From Rhynchosporium graminicola (lineage: Eukaryota > Ascomycota > Leotiomycetes > Helotiales > Ploettnerulaceae), in assembly GCA_900074885.1 (NCBI GenBank), contig FJUW01000051.1:129036-193035 (forward strand): a stretch of DNA of 64,000 bases. The letters run 5' to 3'. The position numbers and the translations under genes are program-made. The notes below the pieces were generated by a model that was given only the letters and a program-made list of their open reading frames with translations, made no database searches and was not told the origin of the DNA. The number at the start of each line of letters is the position of its first letter. The first letter of the stretch is position 1. Of the stretch, positions 57,174-64,000 are shown piece after piece.

Positions 57174-60100
57174 ATGGAAGTTGCAAAGAAAGTAAGCTCC
57201 CGGATTTCCTGGACGTTAGAGGCCCGATAAAGAATCTTCGCTAACAGCGGTTGTGATAAAAGACATCGATATTTGGTTCATGGCGTGGTAGATCACGACC
57301 GAATCAAGTCCCTCCTCTCCCTCTGAGAGACCATTCGTTCCCATCGTCCCTGAAGAATAGTGATACGCAATATCTATCCTCTACGGCTTCTATCCCCGAA
57401 AGGAAAAATACACTGGGCCTTGTTCTTTTAAACCAAAGCACTCCACCGACTCTCGCATCCCGAACAATACGTCAGTATCCTATCGACATCGTAGCCATTC
57501 ATGGCATAAGAGGCGGTAACTATTCAACATGGACCGACAAGTCAAATAAAGAGTCTCCTTACTTCTGGTTGCAAGATTCCTTGCCAAAGGAGTTTCCTGG
57601 AGCCAGAATATACAGCTTTGGGTACTTAGCAGATGTTTTCTTCACGAAGAACACGGGAGATTTCGAGACATTTGCAGATGATTTACTGGACCAGATCAAT
57701 AATACGAGAATCAGTCATGAGGTTTGTATAGCCAAATAGGATATCACATTTTACTCACTTATTGTTCAGGAGAAACGTCGCCCACTGATCTTTGTATGTC
57801 ACAGTATGGGAGGAATCATTGTCAAGAAGGTCAGTCTTCCATCTGATCCTTCTTAGTATCATAATATTAGATTTAGCGCTTACAAAGATATCTCATACAG
57901 GCCCTCAACACCTGCAAAGTCGACCTCCGTTATCGCCACATTCTGAATGCAGTGCCATCTATACTTTTTCTGTCGACACCACATGGTGGCGCTAACCCAG
58001 CGGAATTTGCGGCGATGGCCTCGCGGTTGCTGAGCCTTCCAATCATTTCTCGAGTAAAGGGTCCATCGCATACGGATTTGATTCGTTCCCTTACTCGGAA
58101 TTCGAAAGAATTGCATGCCATATCCAGGGAATTTCGTCTGCTCACTCCATATATTCAGATATTCTCGTTCATTGAAGAGAGAATTACCCCGCCGCTGAAA
58201 GAATTGGTGCGCACTATCCCACCATCCTTTGAGTGAAAATTCGCTGTTTGCTCGATAACTTGATAGGGCAAACGATAAGGCTGACTTGTCATACAGCTTG
58301 TAGACGTAGTGTCTGGGAGTTTGAATGTTCCCACCGAAACCATCATTCGCATGCCAGGGTGCGACCATCGGACAATATGCTGCTTTGAAAGTGACAAGAG
58401 TCAAGGATTCAGGAAGGTCTCGAGCAAATTGCGAGAAGTTGTTGTGAAAGCTACATCGAGTTAGTCATAAATTTGAGAAATACGAGTCTTCTTTTACATC
58501 AATTTTTGTTCATATCTAACAGCATCTGTCATAGAATTTGAGAACGACATACGAGAAGAAGATACCCGTGAGACGCCTAGAATACGGACTATTGTGAGCC
58601 ATTTAACTAACCTCAATCAAAGCTTGTTTACACTCACTCGCTTTTCCCACCATGCATGACCGCTTAAAAGCCGCATGTACTGCGCATCCCTCAACTTGCA
58701 CATGGCTGTTAGCACACCCTTCTTTCAGGATCTGGTCGAACGCTTCCAATACGCTTGCTTCCCCAGGTCACACAAGCCTCCTGTGGATCAAAGGAAATCC
58801 CGGAACCGGAAAGTCAACACTCATGGCCTTCCTCCACAATCACTTGACCGCAGCTCATCCGAGGAACATTCACCTGTCATTCTTCTTCAACGCTAATGGT
58901 ACACTCCTCCAGAGATCAGAGCTCGGGATGCTACGGTCTTTGACGCACCAGTTGTACAGATTAAGTCCAGCTGCACGCCATATCATATTCCGTACATTCA
59001 AAGAAAAGACGCAGGAGTTCGGGGAGTACTACCAGCATTGGGAATGGAACACTGAGGATCTACGGGCTCTGCTGTTGGATATACTGTGTATGAAGCCAAT
59101 AAGAGGTGAGGAGATCGTTATATTCATCGACGCTCTGGACGAGGCGGATGGCCAAGATGATCCGCTACTGGCTGGTAGACTTGTTGAATACTTCCATGGT
59201 CTAAGCGACCGAATGCTAGGTACTGGTAGCACGACAAAGATGATCATTTCCTGTCGCCACTATCCTGTTATAGCGACGAATATCGGTATGGTGATAAACA
59301 TCGAAGAGGGAAACACGGAGGACATAGCGGTGTATGCTGAAGATCAGTTGAGGAATGGGGTGCAGGGATGGGCCCAAGAGCAAGAGATAGCCAGAAAAGC
59401 GTTGGAACAAGCTATCGTGACGAAAGCAGAAGGAGTGTTCCTTTGGGTAAGACTGCGTCTTCCAAAGATTATCAAAAGTCTCAACGATGGGGCTTGGACA
59501 TTGAGAATGGCACCTCAGCTACTGCAGGCCGAGTCGAACGAGCTGTTCACCCAATACGAAGACATACTCATCCAAAAGATTGATATATCGCTACGAAAGA
59601 AGTCTCTTCATTTTTTACAATGGATCTGTCTTGCTGAGCGACCTCTGTCTGTTTCGGAAATTCGCTTCGCTATGGCTTGCGATGATGAAAGCATGGAGCT
59701 TGATGTGAAAAGGTGTCAGAATACAGCTAGCTTTGTGGACTCAGACGAAAGAATGCGCTTGTTGATCAAGAGCTTGTCTGGAGGATTGGTTGAATTTCGG
59801 CAGCATGAACATGGCACGACGGTCCAACCTTTCCATCAAACTATCACCAGCTTTCTCCGACTCAGAGGGCTGCAGGTCTTGGGAAACCTCTTACATCCTA
59901 TGTCAGCGAGCGAATCTAACAACGACACAATTGGTGCGGCAGAGCAACGACTGTCTACATCATGCTTGAACTATCTAAGCTCTGACGAGGTCCGTCAAGC
60001 TGCTAACGGAGCTATCAATGCCATCGAGAGAAGACTTATTTTCATAAATTACGCATCGAACCATTGGTTAAAACACGCAGCGAGAGCAGACCGCAAAAAT

Positions 60101-61882
60101 GTACAACAGAATGGCACGGTAAACCGCTTGATATCCCAATCCGGGTTGTTCGAGACCTGGAAACTTGTCCACGACGAGACAAACCCTCGAGAATTATTTC
60201 GTGGTTGTGACTTGATACATGTGATGGCGAATTCGAATATTTTGAGTGGTGTGACGGAGCTCTTGGATAAGGGAGTATTCATCGACAAAGAGGACATCCG
60301 GAGCAATACTGCCCTCTATCACGCTGCACAAAACGGACATACGGAAATAACAGAATTGCTCCTTGAGCGAGGCGCCAAGATAGATCAGAAATCCTTCTTC
60401 GATGGATGGACTCCACTGAAGATTGCCGCTAAGAAGGGGCACCTCTCCGTGGTGAGGCTTCTTCTAAAGTATGGCGCTGACATCAACGAGAATACTGGTC
60501 CCGCAGGCAATGCTTTGCAGATGGCAGCTGAGGGAGGAGACTTGAGATTAGTGACCACTCTCGTCGAGTGCGGTGCTGATGTCAATACCTGTGGTGGGCG
60601 CTTTCATACGGCTCTGCAAGCAGCAGCATTTGGAGGCCATGAAGAAGTAGCGCAATACCTGATTGACCATAACGCGGACTTAAATATTCAAGGCGGTGAG
60701 GCTGGCTCTACCTTACAGGCAGCTGTTGCTGGAAGCGCTCCAGAAGCTCGTCGCCAGTCCATGGTACGCCTACTTCTCGAATATAATGCAGATATTGAGC
60801 TCCAAGGAGGACAGTATGGGAATTCGCTGCAAGCTGCAATCGCACAGGAGAACCGGGAGATGACAGAACTTTTGTTGTCCTGTGGAGCGAATGTGAAAGC
60901 AAATGTGATGATGGAGGGCGTAAAGTACGGAAACGCTCTCCAAGCTGCTTGTCATATCAGAGATAAAGAGCTTGTTGAACGATTTCTGGATCTTGGGGCA
61001 GATATCCACGCTGCCGGAGGCGAGTATGGAAGTGTGATTCAAGCTGCAGCACATGTAACTGATAACGAGGACATTATCAGTCTACTCCTGGAGCGTGGTG
61101 CAAATGTCAACCAGCCGGGCGGACGATTTGGCAGTGCTCTTCAAGCTGCGTCAGTGTGCCCCGGAGCATTAGCTGTTGATATGCTGGTAAAAAATGGGGC
61201 AGATATCAATGCTCAGGGTGGAATCTATGGGAATGTCTTACAAGCAGCTGTGCATGGCTCCAACGAAGATGCGGCTAGACGATTTCTAGCAGGTGGCTTA
61301 GACATCAATGGGAAAGGGGGAAAGTATGGGAATATACTGCAGGCTTCTATTGAGTCATGTAAAGCCGAGTTTATAAGCTATTTGTTGGATCAAGGGGCAG
61401 ATATCAATGCACAGGGAGGAGAATATGGCAATGCTCTGAGAGCTGCAGTGTTTTGGAAAAGAGAGCATATTATCCAGCTGTTACTGGATAGAGGAGCACG
61501 GCCAGATCACCAGCACATGGATACGTCATTTGGTAGTCCTCTACGTCTTGCCGCTGGTAGAGGATACCTGAGTATTGTGAAAATATTACTCGATCATGGA
61601 GCAGAGGTCAATTGGCGGAGGGAGCAGTCGACACCTGCTCTAGCAGCAGCTATTACGGGTGGACGTAAGGACGTCGTTGAGCTGCTACTAGAGCATGGGG
61701 CAGATCCCGACTTGCCTGATAGATGTTTCCAATCTCTTGGGATGAAATTTCCCATTGCAGACGGAAGCCAGGATATGGCCAGGTTACTTGAAGAGAGACG
61801 AAGGAAAGTGATACGCTTAGAGGTCGGATACGAAGCGTTGAGTCTAGACCGAAACAACCAGAGATACGTCCGCCGAGGATAA
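57174..61882 (+). CDS. Fungal NLR: alpha/beta-hydrolase, NACHT and ankyrin repeats
   Basis: Seven exons: 57174-57191 (tentative), 57263-57721, 57770-57829, 57901-58206, 58297-58459, 58523-58567 and 58623-61882, giving about 1436 residues. Every junction keeps phase. The 55-base intron at 58568-58622 (GTGAGA donor, CTAAC branch) is needed to join the halves. The N-terminal module is a lipase-like hydrolase, with VAIHGIRGG and the nucleophile elbow CHSMGG (Ser171), typical of effector domains on fungal NLRs. The linker CLHSLAFPTMHDR leads into NACHT, with Walker A GNPGTGKST (about 408-416) and Walker B VIFIDALDEAD (about 517-526). Residues from about 880 hold some 14 ankyrin repeats, many with a GGxYGNxLQAA consensus. 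Such STAND ATPases act in non-self recognition and incompatibility-type cell death. The specific trigger is unknown. Confidence 0.88.
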
Positions 61883-63863
61883 CTGCACCGCCAGGCTTGT
61901 AAATTTGTATAGTAAATACGATTTGAGATGTACAATTACATACTCAATGGCTCAGGACAGATGAGCTTGGGAAGTTGACATTCTCTAATAAAGTAAAGAA
62001 GCAATAGTATACATGTTACGAGGCTGGACCAATTCGAGCCAGCAAAACAAGTCATAATGGTGGGTTTTAATGCCTTTTCCCTCGCCCAAGGATTTTTCGA
62101 GGGGGTCTACAATGTACCAAAGCTTAGAGATAAGCGCTGTAGATTTGGAAGCTTGCTCAAAGTGTAGTAGATGGCCACTACGTTGTCATCGCCTCAGGTG
62201 TGATTAATATCGGTAGAGGGGTGTGTGAGGTGGGTTGCGTGCGGTGCAAGATCTTCCTTCCAAGACCGTCGCTGAGGCAACGATCAATGATTTTTGCGCG
62301 TGTCTCCTCGTCTTCTCCGAGTTTCACACCTATCATACGTAGATTATCTGCATGACGACGCTTGGGTGCCTAAGCCTAAGCAGCTTCTCGGAACGTTTGT
62401 GATGTACCAGCGGTGATTTTTAAGCGCGCTGTATAGTGTACGAAAGCACGAGCTTGACATACAGAATTGAACAGCGAAAAAGAAGGGTAATTGGTAATAC
62501 ATCTTCAGACTTTTCTACCCGCCGCTTTGAAACCGTTTCTTCTGAAAGTCGGCTGGAGGCCTCTGTTCCGGACCAAGAATATAGTCACATGACTGGGGAT
62601 TCCTTCCATTTCATCCACATGTTGATAGTGCTGGTCTTGTACCACTCAAACAGATCAGATAGCGTCAGGCTATGATCGCATTGCGTCTCGGCGTATTGCA
62701 GCTCGTCGGGAAGCATGTCTCTGATCATACGCAATGATTTTTCGGGATTTTGCCTCAGACTGCGCCTCACCATAGGAACGCATTCGCACTTCGCACTCGC
62801 ATTGGCGAGTGCGTGCATGGTGGGCGGGCTGAGGGACATCCGATAGGTAATCTAGCTGAAGGCGCGCGACTGGCGGCGCTAAACGGACTGTATGCTGTAT
62901 GCCATGAGCGGGAAAGTTCAGATGAAGCAGCGTTAAAGAACAAACAAGGACGAGGATTGGAAACTGGAACGCACGCATATATAGATCCCCATCCCCATTT
63001 CTCAATGCTCGCTGGACCAGACATAAGAACTACTTCAAAAGATGGCGACTTCAACTCATGTAAGCATTGGAGTAGGAGATCGTAAGGAGTGAAGAGCTCG
63101 TAAGAGAGATTACCACATGTCCCTACTGTGCTGAGGTCCGATCCAACAATACACATCATATCGCCTCTGCCTCTGATATTGACTTTTCGGTAGATCCGCC
63201 ACGCTTGATATAAATAAAATATCGCTTGCTGGCCAATGAATCTATGGGAACCCCCCTGTCCATTGTCCATCTGTGGCTAAGCCTTGATGTCCTGCAGACT
63301 GCGGACTGCGGACCGCAGACTGCTGCAGAAGTGCTGATGGGCGCGTGCCCCCAGGCGCCGGCTCCATTATGTACTAAGTACCCAGTAGCGAGCGTGCAGG
63401 TGGGACACGATGTGTACGAGCCCAAGAGAGACCCTTCATCTTGAAATCCTGCAACACCACACCACACCTGACTTCACCTCACCTCACCACACCAAACTAA
63501 CTCGATCTCCGTCCACCAGGTACTCAACTTGGTTAACTTCAAGCAACGACCCGACAATTGTGTGAGCAAACCAACTCATACCCAACTATACAATCAACAA
63601 TTCAATTAATTTCAATCGCGCAGCTATACTACACGGAGATTAAAGCGACGTTAGGTGCTTTGGCCGCGGATCATAGCAAAACATTAAGGGGGTCAACCTG
63701 GTCAATATGAGTGTATGTTTCAACCACTTCTCCCGTGCTTTCTTCACCTCACCTTTGCTACATCTTCTCGCCCCTTCTCCTCTTCACATCTGCATCCAGC
63801 CAAAAGCAATCCTACGAATATACTCCGACCAAGTTTCTCTGGTAGAAACAAAATACTAACATC
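61883..63863. other. Intergenic, right part of the window
   Basis: About 2 kb follows the NLR. Overlapping frames on both strands between 62585 and 63467 (up to 167 codons) have no domain and mutually overlap. A C/A-rich stretch, 63455-63500 (CACCACACCACACC, CACCTCACCTCACC), and C/T-rich sequence to 63860 look like promoter and leader for a gene starting at the edge. Confidence 0.45.
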
Positions 63864-64000
63864 ATGTCGCAGTACGGGTTAGTGATCCTTCCAGCCTCGA
63901 ATTCTGCCCAATGGTCGCACAACGAGATTGCCGAATCTTTGGACGACGTTGCGCACCCGATGATGCGGCACATTTGTATAACCACGGTCGGAGAATGGTA
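63864..64000 (+). CDS. Possible start of a gene running off the window
   Basis: An ATG at 63864 (MSQYG) follows long pyrimidine-rich leader sequence and is open to the window end. A GTTAGT donor at 63878 suggests a first exon of only 14 bases, as in many fungal genes. An alternative is that the TACTAAC at 63854-63860 and CAG at 63870-63872 end an intron that began at GTATGT (63713) after an ATG at 63707. No family can be named. Confidence 0.3.
   Translation, partial: MSQYGLVILPASNSAQWSHNEIAESLDDVAHPMMRHICITTVGEW

Noticed and set aside
58580..58660. Apparent frameshift between the hydrolase and NACHT parts of the NLR
   Set aside because: A 55-base intron (58568-58622) with GTGAGA donor, CTAAC branch and CAAAG acceptor restores phase and gives the family-typical linker before NACHT.

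Overview
The window looks like nuclear DNA of a filamentous ascomycete (Pezizomycotina; a leotiomycete is plausible but not shown). The grounds are short GT-AG introns of 45-90 bases with CTAAC-type branch sites, fungus-specific families (PTH11-like rhodopsin-domain protein, AA11 chitin-active LPMO, M43 secreted protease, NACHT-ankyrin NLR, F-box-like protein, class II DAHP synthase) and a long A+T-rich block with the CpA-to-TpA pattern of repeat-induced point mutation (RIP). No tRNA, rRNA or CRISPR array was recognised.

Layout. 1-6.6 kb: gene-poor, with short duplicated, decayed modules, a foldback tandem repeat (4265-4830) and minus-strand spliced coding remnants (4956-5975). 6.6-9.3 kb: a housekeeping pair, class II DAHP synthase (minus) and a HYPK-like NatA-associated protein (plus). 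9.9-22.6 kb: a RIP-mutated Copia LTR retrotransposon split by a nested Gypsy chromovirus. Both elements have exact 5-bp target duplications, and the Gypsy element carries a decayed antisense ORF. 24-25.7 kb: a five-exon rhodopsin-domain membrane protein whose 3' end is repeated downstream in degenerate tandem copies. 27.4-28.3 kb: a broken gene with a ubiquitin-like fold and a GATA-type finger. 32-35 kb: an M43 metalloprotease (plus) and a six-TM membrane protein (minus), convergent. 37.3-38.5 kb: AA11 LPMO with a CBM18-like tail. 39-41.2 kb: two MITE-like foldback elements. 41.4-43.8 kb: a secreted apple-like protein convergent with a tubby/LURP-like protein. 46-47.1 kb: a broken mucin-like membrane protein. 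48.8-52.6 kb: a hybrid histidine kinase. 54.6-55.4 kb: an F-box-like protein. 57.2-61.9 kb: a fungal NLR (alpha/beta-hydrolase + NACHT + about 14 ankyrin repeats) whose reading frame closes across seven exons. The right edge may hold the start of another gene.

The genes do not form an operon or an evident biosynthetic cluster. The secreted protease, the LPMO, the apple-like protein and the decayed mucin-like protein fit a host- or substrate-interaction repertoire next to repeats. The NLR is a candidate for non-self recognition. All exon models were built by eye from splice signals and frame continuity; no homology search was run, so family names rest on motif recognition.
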